NCBI RefSeq assembly: GCF_041276405.1 | Contig: NZ_JBGGGT010000002.1 | Span: 1 to 64,000, forward strand | Length of the DNA stretch: 64,000 nt | Reading direction: 5' to 3' | Source of the DNA: Microvirga sp. TS319 | Lineage (GTDB): Bacteria > Pseudomonadota > Alphaproteobacteria > Rhizobiales > Beijerinckiaceae | Shown: positions 17,649 to 25,513 of the stretch, piece after piece | Layout: every line of letters begins with the position of its first letter | How positions within the stretch are numbered: position 1 is the first letter of the stretch | Made by a program: the position numbers and the translations under genes | Notes under the pieces: generated by a model | Database searches by the model: none | What the model was told of the DNA's origin: nothing | The model's input: only the letters and a program-made list of their open reading frames with translations

Positions 17649-17758
17649 AGCGCATCGTGCGGAAAAGTGGATCCGGTTTTCCGCTCAAACGATGCGCTCT
17701 TTCCAAGGAGGGAGCATCGGACCCAAAAGTGGATGCCACTTTTGGGTCCGATGCTCTG
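17649..17758. repeat. Intergenic palindromic repeat, copy 5 (two units)
   Basis: Unit one is GCGCATCGTGCGGAAAAGTG with its partner TTTTCCGCTCAAACGATGCGC. Unit two is GCATCGGACCCAAAAGTGG with the partner CCACTTTTGGGTCCGATGC. The second unit is a nearly perfect 21-bp-arm palindrome and can serve as the family reference. Confidence 0.9.
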
Positions 17759-17761
17759 GCT

Positions 17762-18169
17762 TTAAACAGCGTCCTGCACGGCCTGGATCGGCACCGGCGC
17801 GCGCCGCTCGCGGTCCTGCGCATGGTCGAGAATGGCGAGCATGTCCTCGAGGTCGCCCTCCGTGAGGGCGCGGATTTCGCGGGCGAGGCGATTGGCCAGC
17901 AGGGTCGCCCTGGAATCGGCCCCGGCGGTGTCGATCTTCACCCTCGGATCGGAGAGATCGGCGAGACGGGTCAGCTCGTCCGCCTCGTCCCAGATGATAT
18001 GGAAATATTGCAGCACGCCTTGAATCAGAGCCCAGGTGGGCTTGCCGCGCTCGCCGCGCTCCAGGGCCGAGAGATAGGCGCTCGAGACGCCCAGATGGGC
18101 CGCCATGTCCTTCAACATCAATCCGCGTTCGCGGCGCAGCTGCCGCACCCGTTGGCCAAAGGGGGTCAT
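17762..18169 (-). CDS. XRE-type helix-turn-helix regulator
   Basis: The 135-residue protein starts MTPFGQRVRQLRRERGLMLKDMAAHLGVSSAYLSALERGERG, a clear XRE HTH (about residues 5-45). A C-terminal helical segment (LIQGVLQYFHIIWDEADELTRLADLSDPRV) follows that is shared by alphaproteobacterial homologues. The target genes are unknown. The start at 18169 matches the family N-terminus; an in-frame ATG at 18217 would overlap the smr gene. It lies 4 bases downstream of smr and probably shares its transcript. Confidence 0.88.
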   Translation of the reverse strand: MTPFGQRVRQLRRERGLMLKDMAAHLGVSSAYLSALERGERGKPTWALIQGVLQYFHIIWDEADELTRLADLSDPRVKIDTAGADSRATLLANRLAREIRALTEGDLEDMLAILDHAQDRERRAPVPIQAVQDAV

Positions 18170-18173
18170 GTGA

Positions 18174-18749
18174 TCATCCCGCACCCCGCCTGCGGCGGAG
18201 CCTGACATAGAGTGCACCGGAACCGCCGTGTTGGGGAGAGGCTTCCTCGAAACCGATCACAAGAGATCTCAGCTCGGCCAGACGAAGCCAATGGGGGACC
18301 ATGCGGCGCAGGATTCCGCGTTCCTCGGCCATTATCCCGCCCGAAGCGGCGCCGCCCTTGCCGGTGATGACGAGCACGACGCCGCAGCCCGAGTTCTGCG
18401 CCCGGTGCAGGAAGCTGGTGAGGGCGAAATGCGCCTCCTCCTGACGCATGCCGTGGAGATCGATGACGCTGTCCACATCCTTGCGGCCGCGTCGCAGGGC
18501 GACGAGGGTCTTGCGCTCGACGGGAGCCAACGGCGGGAGAGAAGGCTGCTTCGGCTGAGGGGGAAGCGGGGGCAGGGGAGCCGGAGGCGCCAGCGGAACC
18601 TTCGGCGCGGGAGCGGTCGACATCTCCTCTTCCGGCTCGGGCTCCGGCGGCAGCGCCTTGCCCTTCATGGGCTTGACGTGACGGGCCACGTGCGACCAGA
18701 GCCGCCGCTCTTCGGAGCTGAGCTGACGTGTCCTGCGGCGCTTGGTCAT
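18174..18749 (-). CDS. Smr domain protein
   Basis: The 191-residue protein starts MTKRRRTRQLSSEERRLWSHVARHVKPMKG, then has a Pro-rich linker (about residues 40-85) and a C-terminal Smr domain (about residues 100-190). The Smr domain carries IDLHGMRQEEAHFALTSFL and the VITGKGG loop. Smr domains are DNA or RNA endonuclease-like modules; the role of this alphaproteobacterial family is not established. It sits in a run Tim44-like / mltA / smr / XRE that is common in Hyphomicrobiales. It starts 10 bases after mltA ends. Confidence 0.9.
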   Translation of the reverse strand: MTKRRRTRQLSSEERRLWSHVARHVKPMKGKALPPEPEPEEEMSTAPAPKVPLAPPAPLPPLPPQPKQPSLPPLAPVERKTLVALRRGRKDVDSVIDLHGMRQEEAHFALTSFLHRAQNSGCGVVLVITGKGGAASGGIMAEERGILRRMVPHWLRLAELRSLVIGFEEASPQHGGSGALYVRLRRRRGAG

Positions 18750-18759
18750 GAGAAGGTTT

Positions 18760-19929
18760 TCATCGGGCTTTGGGCTTGAGCACCACGAAGCGCACGGCGT
18801 GGCGGAGCAGGCCCGCGCGGATGCCTGCCTCGTCGCCGCTGCCGAAGAAGAAATCACCCCGCGCGGGGCCGACGATCGCCGAGCCCGTATCTTGCGCGAT
18901 CATGAGTCGCCGCAGGGGCTCCGATCGTTCGAGCGTGAGGGGAAGATCGCCTTCCAGCCAGAAGGGCAGGCCATAGGTCCAGAGCTGGCGGTCCACCGCG
19001 AGGCTGCGGCCGGGCACCAGCGGAAAGCCCGCCCCGCCGATGGGACCGTCCTCGGGCGCCAGTTCGTTGGCCTCGCGAAAGAAGATATAGGACCGGTTCT
19101 GCCGCATCAGCTCCCGGGCCGGGCCGGGATGGTCCTTCAGCCAGCCCATGAGTTTGGCGAGCGTCATGGATTCGAGATCCATCTCGCCCCGCTGCACCAG
19201 AACACGGCCGATGGAGGTATAGGGGCGTCCGTTGCGGCCCGCATAGGCGACGCGCATGACCGACCCGTCGGTGAGGCGGATGCGGGACGAGCCCTGCACG
19301 TGAATGATGAAGGCCTCGCCAGGCTCGCGCAGATAGACGATGGGCTTGGCGAGCGTTCCGAGCGCCCCGTCCTCGATCGCGGCGCGGTCGGGATAGGGCT
19401 CGTAGCCTTGTCCCGTGCGCCGTGCGGCCTGGAGACCTTTGTCGATTCCGGGCAGGGTTTCGCCCTGCGGAATCGTCACGAGGTCGTCGGGTCGCGCCAG
19501 CAGGGGAACCGTATAGCGCGAATCGGGCGTGCGCGAGCCCTGGAACTCGGGCTCGTAATAGCCGGTGAGAAAGCCGCTGCCGGCCGGAGGGACGACCGCG
19601 AAGGGCGTAAAATGCGTTTCGAAAAACCGTCGCGCCTCGTCACGAGGCAGATCGGGGCTCTTCAGGGCCAACCGGCAGATGGCGAGGAGATCGCGCTCGG
19701 GAGCCTGGGCTGGCCGCAATTCCGCGGCGCTCGCATCGAGGGCACGGCAGGAGCGGAGAAAAGCCCTGAAGGCAGCCGCATGATCGTCGTCCTTCCAGGA
19801 ATCGAGATCCCCGAAGGATAAGGGCTCAAGGCGCGCCTGAGCCGCCGGACGCGAATCGGCCTCTGCCCGCGGCATGGTCAGGGTCCAGGCGAAAAGGCAT
19901 GCGAGAACGGCTCGCCCGGCATGCCTCAT
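18760..19929 (-). CDS. mltA: Membrane-bound lytic murein transglycosylase A
   Basis: The 389-residue enzyme cleaves the glycan backbone of peptidoglycan to give 1,6-anhydromuramyl ends. A signal sequence at residues 1-24 (VLACLFAWTLTMPRAEA) is followed by the MltA domain (GFLTGYYEPEFQGSRTPDSRYTVPLLARP) and the 3D domain (LMIAQDTGSAIVGPARGDFFFGSGDEAG), in which the Asp of RGDFFFG is the expected catalytic residue. The signal peptide has no Cys lipobox, unlike E. coli MltA, so the protein is probably periplasmic. The ATG at 19929 overlaps the TGA of the upstream gene (ATGA). Confidence 0.95.
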   Translation of the reverse strand: MRHAGRAVLACLFAWTLTMPRAEADSRPAAQARLEPLSFGDLDSWKDDDHAAAFRAFLRSCRALDASAAELRPAQAPERDLLAICRLALKSPDLPRDEARRFFETHFTPFAVVPPAGSGFLTGYYEPEFQGSRTPDSRYTVPLLARPDDLVTIPQGETLPGIDKGLQAARRTGQGYEPYPDRAAIEDGALGTLAKPIVYLREPGEAFIIHVQGSSRIRLTDGSVMRVAYAGRNGRPYTSIGRVLVQRGEMDLESMTLAKLMGWLKDHPGPARELMRQNRSYIFFREANELAPEDGPIGGAGFPLVPGRSLAVDRQLWTYGLPFWLEGDLPLTLERSEPLRRLMIAQDTGSAIVGPARGDFFFGSGDEAGIRAGLLRHAVRFVVLKPKAR

Positions 19930-20648
19930 TGCCCCGCTTCGGTTGCCACGAGCTGCCAGTTGGGATCGCGGCTGCCGAGCTGGCGGGCGAAGGTCCACAC
20001 ATCGGTGACCTCGGCGACCTGGTCGGGACTTCCGTCGACGACTGCACCGGATCCATCGCGGGTCACCGTGATCAGCTGCGAGACGAAGCGCACGACGATC
20101 TGGGCCGTCTTGCCGTAGACCTCGGCTCCCGCCATTTCGGCTTTGTCGATGGACACGAAGGTTGTTTCCACACGCTCGCCGCGCTGCTCGCGCTCGGTGA
20201 TGGCGCGCTCGAACCCCTCATAGACGTCTCGGGAGAGGAGGTCCTTGAGAGTTTTGCGGTCTCCGGTCGCAAAGCCCGTGACGATCATCTCGTAGGCGGC
20301 CTTGGCTCCCTCCAGGAAGCCGGCCGGGTCGAAACCGGGCTCGGCGCGGGCGATGGTGTCCAGGGCCGTGGCCATCGGGGTACCGGGCTCGGCGAAGCCC
20401 TTCCAGCGCTCCGTGGTCTGGATTTCGGCCGCCGGTCGGGTCCCGTTGGGGCCCGGGAGATGCACCACATTGTGATCGGCCTCGGCCGGCGGATTGCCCG
20501 GACGCAGGGGAGCATCGCGGCGAGACAGCGGATCGAAGGGCGGCTGCTCGCTGCCGGTCTTCTGCCCCAACACCGATCGAAGGCGCCAGATCACGAAGAT
20601 GGCGAGAACGATGAAAATAAGGGTCGTGATGTCGAAGGAATCCTGCAT
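19926..20648 (-). CDS. Tim44-like domain protein
   Basis: The 240-residue product has one N-terminal membrane helix (ITTLIFIVLAIFVIWRLRSVLG, about residues 6-27), a polar linker, and a C-terminal Tim44/TimA domain (about residues 90-240) with FLEGAKAAYEMIVTGFATGDRKTLKDLLS and WTFARQLGSRDPNWQLVATE. In alphaproteobacteria it is considered the relative of the mitochondrial import motor subunit Tim44; the bacterial function is not settled. The start MQDSFDI at 20648 places the helix at the N-terminus; the frame is open further upstream but without a credible protein. It is divergent from secB, with which it shares a 263-base region. Confidence 0.92.
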   Translation of the reverse strand: MQDSFDITTLIFIVLAIFVIWRLRSVLGQKTGSEQPPFDPLSRRDAPLRPGNPPAEADHNVVHLPGPNGTRPAAEIQTTERWKGFAEPGTPMATALDTIARAEPGFDPAGFLEGAKAAYEMIVTGFATGDRKTLKDLLSRDVYEGFERAITEREQRGERVETTFVSIDKAEMAGAEVYGKTAQIVVRFVSQLITVTRDGSGAVVDGSPDQVAEVTDVWTFARQLGSRDPNWQLVATEAGQ

Positions 20649-20911
20649 CGTCGATCCGTTGTCAGCCTGCCGGGACCCGGCTGGCGCCGGGCATGACCCC
20701 GCGGTGAAAGGAGGGTTCCTTTGCATATGGGGTCCAGGGGTCGTAACATCCACCTCTCCCCGCGACAAGCACAAGGAGGCTCGCAAATCTTGCCTCCCGT
20801 GCCCGGAACTGATAGCGCGAGGATCCGTGGCCCGCTGCCGATCAGGTGCCTTCATGATGTGAAGCGCCCCGTCCGGGTCAACCGATTGACCTCTCTTCGG
20901 AGCATGAAACC

Positions 20912-21397
20912 ATGGCCGATAATCCGGCAAACAACGGAGCGCCCGGCGGTATGCCCGCGCTGAACGCCCTTGCGCAGTACTGCAAGGATTTCTCGTTCGA
21001 GAATCCCAATGCCCCCCGTTCGCTGCAGCAGCAATCCGAAGGTCCGCAGATCAACCTGCAGGTCAACGTGAATGCCAAGCAGCTGGCCGAGGCCGATTTC
21101 GAGGTGGACCTCACCCTCGAAGGCAATGCCAAGGTCGGCAATGACGTGCTGTTCGCCTTCGAGCTCACCTATTCCGGCGTGTTCCGTGTACAGAACATTC
21201 CGCAGGATCAGCTGCATCCGGTGGTGATGATCGAATGCCCGCGCCTGCTGTTCCCCTTCGCCCGTCAGATCGTGGCGGACGCGGTGCGCAACGGCGGCTT
21301 CCCGCCCCTGTACATCGACCCGATCGACTTCGTGGCTCTCTACCGCCAGCGCGCCAGCGAGCTTCAGTCTCAGCAGGGCGGGCAGACCCTGTCGTAA
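20912..21397 (+). CDS. secB: Protein-export chaperone SecB
   Basis: The 161-residue chaperone keeps preproteins unfolded and delivers them to Sec[22 protein letters not shown] (residues 14-34), [35 protein letters not shown] and [33 protein letters not shown] are the conserved SecB blocks. The tail is rich in Gln. It is convergent with dnaQ across a bidirectional terminator. The position opposite the Tim44-like gene and close to dnaQ-coaE-aroE is characteristic for the order. Confidence 0.98.
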   Translation: MADNPANNGAPGGMPALNALAQYCKDFSFENPNAPRSLQQQSEGPQINLQVNVNAKQLAEADFEVDLTLEGNAKVGNDVLFAFELTYSGVFRVQNIPQDQLHPVVMIECPRLLFPFARQIVADAVRNGGFPPLYIDPIDFVALYRQRASELQSQQGGQTLS

Positions 21398-21422
21398 GAC
21401 GATCAAGCCTTTTCAGACCATG

Positions 21423-21457
21423 AAAGGTGGAGCGGGCGACTGCTCCACCTTTTGTTT
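21423..21457. terminator. Terminator between secB and dnaQ
   Basis: AAAGGTGGAGC pairs with GCTCCACCTTT across an 8-nt loop, followed on the plus strand by a T-rich tail (TTTTGTTTT). The A run on the left lets it work for dnaQ on the other strand too. Confidence 0.85.
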
Positions 21458-21468
21458 TGCTCGCGACG

Positions 21469-22194
21469 TCAGGAAGCGTCCGGCCCCGCCTCGCCGATAT
21501 AGTCGCGCCACACCGCGTTCGCACCGAGCTGCTCGATGAAGGCCGCATGCGCGGCGCGTTCCGCATCGGTCAGACGCGACATCATGGGGCGGGGTTTGGC
21601 TTCGCGCTGGCTCGCCGCAGCCAGGCGGACGGCGTTGCCGCTGCCCTTCTCAGGCTGGGCGGTCAGATCGAAACCGACCTGTCGACCGCCGATCAGCTCG
21701 ATATAGACTTCGGCCAGAATTTCGGCGTCGAGCAGCGCCCCGTGCTTGGTGCGCTTGGAATTGTCGATGCCGTAGCGCGAGCAGAGCGCGTCGAGATTGT
21801 TCGCGGCGCCCGGATGCTTGCGCCGGGCCATGGTGAGGGTATCGACCACATCCGCGAGATCGATGGCGGGATGGCCGGTGCGCGCGAATTCCGCATTGAT
21901 GAAGCCGATATCGAAGGCCGCGTTGTGGATAACGAGCCGCGCATCGCGGATGAAATCGTAGAACTCCTCCACGACGGCCGCGAAGACCCGCTTGTCGGCC
22001 AGGAAGTCGTCGCTCAGTCCGTGCACCGCGAAGGCGCCCGGAGAGACCGGATATTCCGGATTGATATAGACGTGGTAGTTCTTGCCCGTCGGGATATGGT
22101 TGAGGAGCTCGACGCAGCCGATTTCGATGATCCGGTCGCCCTTGGCGTGGTCGGTGCCGGTGGTTTCGGTATCGAGAACGATCTCTCTCAGCAT
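21469..22194 (-). CDS. dnaQ: DNA polymerase III epsilon subunit (proofreading exonuclease)
   Basis: The 241-residue DnaQ is the 3'-5' proofreading subunit of the replicative polymerase core. The Exo I motif VLDTETTG (residues 6-13), Exo II HNAAFDIGFINAEF, and Exo III-epsilon HGALLDAEILAEVY are intact. The polymerase-binding C-terminal tail follows. The start MLREIVLDTETTG at 22194 is standard. coaE ends 2 bases before it, so dnaQ is the last gene of the PDRP-maf-aroE-coaE-dnaQ run that leads away from the presumed origin. Confidence 0.97.
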   Translation of the reverse strand: MLREIVLDTETTGTDHAKGDRIIEIGCVELLNHIPTGKNYHVYINPEYPVSPGAFAVHGLSDDFLADKRVFAAVVEEFYDFIRDARLVIHNAAFDIGFINAEFARTGHPAIDLADVVDTLTMARRKHPGAANNLDALCSRYGIDNSKRTKHGALLDAEILAEVYIELIGGRQVGFDLTAQPEKGSGNAVRLAAASQREAKPRPMMSRLTDAERAAHAAFIEQLGANAVWRDYIGEAGPDAS

Positions 22195-22196
22195 CG

Positions 22197-22811
22197 TCAA
22201 AGACTCTTCCTCAGGTTCCGGCGGCCGGGACGTCCCGCCAGACACGCCATGATGGACCTCACCTGGGCCTCCGCGGAGGCGAAGTCCCGGCTCGTATCGA
22301 CAAGGAAATGCGCCCGGGCGCGCTTGTCCGCATCCGGCATCTGCTTAGCCAGGATTGCGTTAAAGGTCTCTTCCGTCATGCCTGGGCGCGCCACCACCCG
22401 CGCACGCTGCACGTCGGGAGGCGCGGTCACGACGAGAACGGCGTCGCAGCGGGCGTCCCCGCCGGTTTCGAGAAGAAGCGGGATGTCGAGCACCGCGAGA
22501 GGCGCGGTTGCGGACACTCTCCTCAGGAAATTTTCCTCATCCTCCCGCACGAGCGGATGCACGATGCTCTCCAGCCGCTTCAATTTCACCGCGTCGTTGA
22601 TCACGGCCTGACCGAGCTTGCGGCGATCCACCACGCCGCTGGTGACCGTGCCCGGAAAGGCTTCCTCGATCAGGGACGCGGCACGCCCGCGATAGAGGGC
22701 GTGGACGGCTGCGTCCGCATCGTGCACGGGAACGCCGAGACGTCGGAAGAGAGCGGCGGTGGCCGATTTTCCCATACCGATGGAGCCTGTCAGTCCGAGC
22801 ACGAAGGTCAT
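22197..22811 (-). CDS. coaE: Dephospho-CoA kinase
   Basis: The 204-residue P-loop kinase catalyses the last step of coenzyme A synthesis. Walker A is GLTGSIGMGKSATAALF (residues 6-22), then GVPVHDADAAVHALY. A typical IPLLLETGGDARCDAVLVVTAPPDVQRARV segment follows (about residues 115-145). Its start overlaps the aroE stop by four bases and its end lies 2 bases from the dnaQ start, so the genes are translated together. Confidence 0.97.
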   Translation of the reverse strand: MTFVLGLTGSIGMGKSATAALFRRLGVPVHDADAAVHALYRGRAASLIEEAFPGTVTSGVVDRRKLGQAVINDAVKLKRLESIVHPLVREDEENFLRRVSATAPLAVLDIPLLLETGGDARCDAVLVVTAPPDVQRARVVARPGMTEETFNAILAKQMPDADKRARAHFLVDTSRDFASAEAQVRSIMACLAGRPGRRNLRKSL

Positions 22812-23665
22812 GACGGACCCTCGATATCGGCAACGATCAGGGCACGCAATTCCGGCGTCACCTCAGGCCTTACGCCGAACCAACGCTCGAAGCCTGGCAC
22901 CGCTTGGTGAAGGAGCATTCCCAATCCATCGACCGTGCGCAGACCGCGTGCCTCGGCGGCAGCAAGCAGGGGGGTCCGCAACGGAACATATACGATGTCG
23001 GAAACGATTGCATCGTCCGGCACCTTTTCGAGGTCGAGAAGAAGCGGGGGCTGGCCTGCCATGCCAAGCGATGTGGTGTTGACGATGAGCTGCGACCTAG
23101 CGAGGGCATTGTCGAGATCGTCCCAGGCGAGAGCCTCAAGCGTGACGCGACCGTATCTTTCGAGATCGCGCACCAATTCCTCGGCTTTCGAGATCGTGCG
23201 GTTTGCGACGAGGATGCGCTTCAACGGGTGATCCTGCAGGCTCGCCACGATGCCGCGCGCGGCACCGCCCGCGCCGATAACCAGCACATTTTCCACATAT
23301 TGATCCCAGCCTGTCCCCAGATTCTGGTTGAGATTGGCTATAAAACCGAGCCCATCCGTGTTGTCGCCCCAGAGTTCGATACCTTCATCTTCGTACCAGA
23401 GCGTGTTGACGGCTCCCACGCGTTGCGCTCGCTCGGTTTTGTTGTTGTCCAAAAATTCGAAGACCGCCTCCTTGTGCGGGATCGTGACGTTGCCGCCAAC
23501 GAAGCCCAAGGGCCACAAAGCCACGAGGAATTCATCCAAATCCACAGGCGCTACATCGATGCGCTCATACGATCCGTCGATACCGTATCGCTTGAGCCAG
23601 TAGCCGTGGATGAGCGGCGAACGGGAATGCTTGATTGGATGGCCGACGACGAAGGCCTTGATCAT
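22808..23665 (-). CDS. aroE: Shikimate dehydrogenase
   Basis: The 285-residue NADP-dependent enzyme reduces 3-dehydroshikimate in aromatic amino acid synthesis. VGHPIKHSRSPLIHGYW binds shikimate, NVTIPHKEAVFEFLD has the catalytic Lys (about residue 67), and VLVIGAGGAARGIVASL is the nucleotide loop. It lies 12 bases after maf and overlaps coaE by four bases. The run maf-aroE-coaE-dnaQ-secB around the origin is highly conserved in alphaproteobacteria. Confidence 0.98.
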   Translation of the reverse strand: MIKAFVVGHPIKHSRSPLIHGYWLKRYGIDGSYERIDVAPVDLDEFLVALWPLGFVGGNVTIPHKEAVFEFLDNNKTERAQRVGAVNTLWYEDEGIELWGDNTDGLGFIANLNQNLGTGWDQYVENVLVIGAGGAARGIVASLQDHPLKRILVANRTISKAEELVRDLERYGRVTLEALAWDDLDNALARSQLIVNTTSLGMAGQPPLLLDLEKVPDDAIVSDIVYVPLRTPLLAAAEARGLRTVDGLGMLLHQAVPGFERWFGVRPEVTPELRALIVADIEGPS

Positions 23666-23677
23666 GGGTGTTTGATC

Positions 23678-24295
23678 CTAAAGGGCAAGGCAGCCGAGAC
23701 GGCGCAGCGCCGAGAGAAGCGGGAGCAGGGGCAATCCCAGAATGGTGGAGTGATCGCCCTCGACGGAATCGAACAGATGAACGCCAAGGCCTTCGTAGCG
23801 ATAGACGCCGACGCTGTGGAGCACGGCCGGGTCGGCGAGCTCCAGATAAAGGTCGATCACCTCGCTCGTGAGCGGCCGCATGGTGAGAATCGCAGTGGCG
23901 ACGAAACTTTCCACCACGGCGCCGCCGATGGCGAGTGCCCCCGCGGAATGAAGCGCGTGGCTCTTCCCGGACAGGGCCTGCAACTGGCCCTTGGCGGCCT
24001 CGCGATCCGCCGCCTTGTGAAACACGGCCGAACCGCAGGCGAGAACCTGATCGGCGCCGAGAACGATTCGCTGAGGGTGACGCCGGCTGACGGCCAGGGC
24101 CTTCTCGGCGGCGAGCCGGGCGGCGAGGGCCAGCGGCTCGAGCCCTTCGCCTACGGCCGCCTGCTCGATCCGGCGTTCGTCCACGTCCGGGGCTTGCGTC
24201 TCGACGGAGAGCCCCGCGCTCACGAGAAGCGCGAGCCGCGTCGCGCTCGTGGAGGCGAGAAGCAGGTTGTCCGGTGCGGTCCAGAGCGCGGGCAT
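23678..24295 (-). CDS. Maf-like nucleotide pyrophosphatase
   Basis: The 205-residue protein belongs to the Maf/HAM1-like family of nucleoside triphosphate pyrophosphatases that act on modified or canonical pyrimidine NTPs. LLLASTSATRLALLVSAGLSVETQAPDVDERR (residues 11-42) has the nucleotide-binding SxSxxR signature, and VLGADQVLACG has the conserved Asp. It lies only 4 bases after the PDRP-family gene and 12 bases before aroE. Confidence 0.94.
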   Translation of the reverse strand: MPALWTAPDNLLLASTSATRLALLVSAGLSVETQAPDVDERRIEQAAVGEGLEPLALAARLAAEKALAVSRRHPQRIVLGADQVLACGSAVFHKAADREAAKGQLQALSGKSHALHSAGALAIGGAVVESFVATAILTMRPLTSEVIDLYLELADPAVLHSVGVYRYEGLGVHLFDSVEGDHSTILGLPLLPLLSALRRLGCLAL

Positions 24296-24299
24296 CGGT

Positions 24300-25133
24300 C
24301 TATTCCGCGATGAATTTCAGGCGATGGTCGCGGTACAGATCGATGATCGCGGCCGCCGTCTCCTCGATCGAGCGGCGCGTCACGTCGATCACCGGCCAGC
24401 CGTGGCGTGCGAACAATCGCCGCGAGGCCGCGATTTCCTCCGCCACGGAATCACGATCCACATAGGACGTGTCGTCGTCCGCCTTCAGGCTGAGCAGGCG
24501 GTTCTGCCGGATCTGCACGATGCGTTCCGGCGTCGCCACGAGCCCGACCACCAGCGATTTCCTCGCCTCCTGGAGCTTGGGCGGCAGGGGCATGCCCGGA
24601 ACGAGGGGGAAATTGGCGGTCTTCAGTCCGCGGTTGGCGAGATAGACCGCCGTCGGCGTCTTCGACGTGCGGCTCACGCCCATGAGGATCACATCGGCCT
24701 CGTCCAGATCATCGGGCAGGTGCCCGTCATCGTGGAGGAGGGTGAAGTTCATGGCGTCGATGCGTTTGAAATATTCCGCGTTCAGCATGTGCTGGGCGCC
24801 CGGCCGGGCGGTGGAATGCGTTCCCAGATAGGACGAGATCATCTGGTGCACGGGCTCGAGCACCGAGAGATAGGGCGAGCCCGTGGCGCGACAGACCTCT
24901 TCGAGGCGGCTCGTCAGTTCGCTGTCCACAAGGGTGTAGAGCACGATTCCGGGAGCGGTTTCGATCTCGGCGAGCACGCGTTCGAGCTGCGTGGTGGAGC
25001 GCACCAGCGGATAGACATGCTCGATGGCGGCCACGCCTTCATATTGCGCCACCACCGCGCGGGCTACGGTGATCAGGGTCTCGCCCGTGGAATCGGAGAC
25101 CAGATGGAGGTGGAAGTAGCTGCGTCCCGGCAA
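24300..25133 (-). CDS. Pyruvate, phosphate dikinase regulatory protein family (DUF299)
   Basis: The 277-residue product belongs to the PDRP/PSRP bifunctional kinase-phosphorylase family that controls PPDK or PEP synthase by phosphorylating an active-site Thr. [16 protein letters not shown] (residues 5-20) and the P-loop-like [16 protein letters not shown] (about residues 155-170) are diagnostic. No ATG fits the family N-terminus. I infer a TTG start at 25131-25133, because AGGAG lies 7 bases upstream. The homologue CC_0001 (RP001 in Rickettsia) faces hemE across the chromosomal origin, and this is the same arrangement here. ppsR is a common name for the PEP synthase-directed form. Confidence 0.95.
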   Translation of the reverse strand: MPGRSYFHLHLVSDSTGETLITVARAVVAQYEGVAAIEHVYPLVRSTTQLERVLAEIETAPGIVLYTLVDSELTSRLEEVCRATGSPYLSVLEPVHQMISSYLGTHSTARPGAQHMLNAEYFKRIDAMNFTLLHDDGHLPDDLDEADVILMGVSRTSKTPTAVYLANRGLKTANFPLVPGMPLPPKLQEARKSLVVGLVATPERIVQIRQNRLLSLKADDDTSYVDRDSVAEEIAASRRLFARHGWPVIDVTRRSIEETAAAIIDLYRDHRLKFIAE

Positions 25134-25306
25134 AGCGGATCTCCTGGAAGAAGGAGTCGATAAATGTGGATAGAACGGCTCCTTTCCGAGGTCCAGGGCA
25201 GGGGCCCTGTGATTTGCCGCGATAGCCATCAACAGGGCAGCTCGATGTGCGAGTCTGGAATCCCTCTTTTGGGAGAATCCGGCACGAATCACTCCGGATC
25301 GGGCCG

Positions 25307-25322
25307 TTAACGTTCCGTTCAA
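25307..25322. promoter_or_regulatory. Imperfect CtrA box in the origin region
   Basis: TTAA, seven bases, then TTCAA. It differs by one base from TTAA-N7-TTAA and lies 5 bases before the perfect box at 25328, which suggests a cluster. Confidence 0.5.
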
Positions 25323-25327
25323 ATTCC

Positions 25328-25342
25328 TTAACGGGCTGTTAA
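25328..25342. promoter_or_regulatory. CtrA box in the origin region
   Basis: TTAACGGGCTGTTAA is a perfect TTAA-N7-TTAA. It lies inside the hemE-PDRP gap, where CtrA blocks initiation in Caulobacter. Confidence 0.72.
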
Positions 25343-25386
25343 GGTTTAAGAATTCGGAAAGGATTGAGGCGACCCTGCCTCATCCG

Positions 25387-25402
25387 TTAATGACCAGTTA
25401 AC
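25387..25402. promoter_or_regulatory. CtrA box in the origin region (full consensus)
   Basis: TTAATGACCAGTTAAC matches TTAA-N7-TTAAC in every fixed position. It is 44 bases downstream of the previous perfect box and 112 bases before the hemE GTG. Confidence 0.78.
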
Positions 25403-25513
25403 GGGCCGGCCAGTGTGGAAGGGTTGTGGACGGGGTTGCGGCTTTGCGATTCACGGCCCAAGAGAAACATCAGATTCTTAGATTCAAAGATTATTCTTAT
25501 TTAGAGAGGGCCT

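Larger units (their letters stand above)
25134..25513. other. Putative chromosomal origin of replication (oriC)
   Basis: This 380-base gap lies between the PDRP-family gene (RP001 type) and hemE, the gene pair that flanks Cori of Caulobacter and the Rickettsia origin. I see a near-consensus DnaA box TGTGGATAG (25165-25173), two weaker TGTGGA words (25414 and 25425), two perfect and one imperfect CtrA boxes, and eight GANTC sites at 25154, 25251, 25258, 25275, 25286, 25448, 25473 and 25481. An A/T-rich stretch at 25468-25505 could be the unwinding element. Genes are transcribed away on both sides. dnaA is not in the window. Confidence 0.8.

Noticed and set aside
25414..25433. Two further DnaA boxes (TGTGGAAGG, TGTGGACGG)
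   Set aside because: Each matches the 9-mer only weakly, so I counted only TGTGGATAG at 25165 as a fair candidate.
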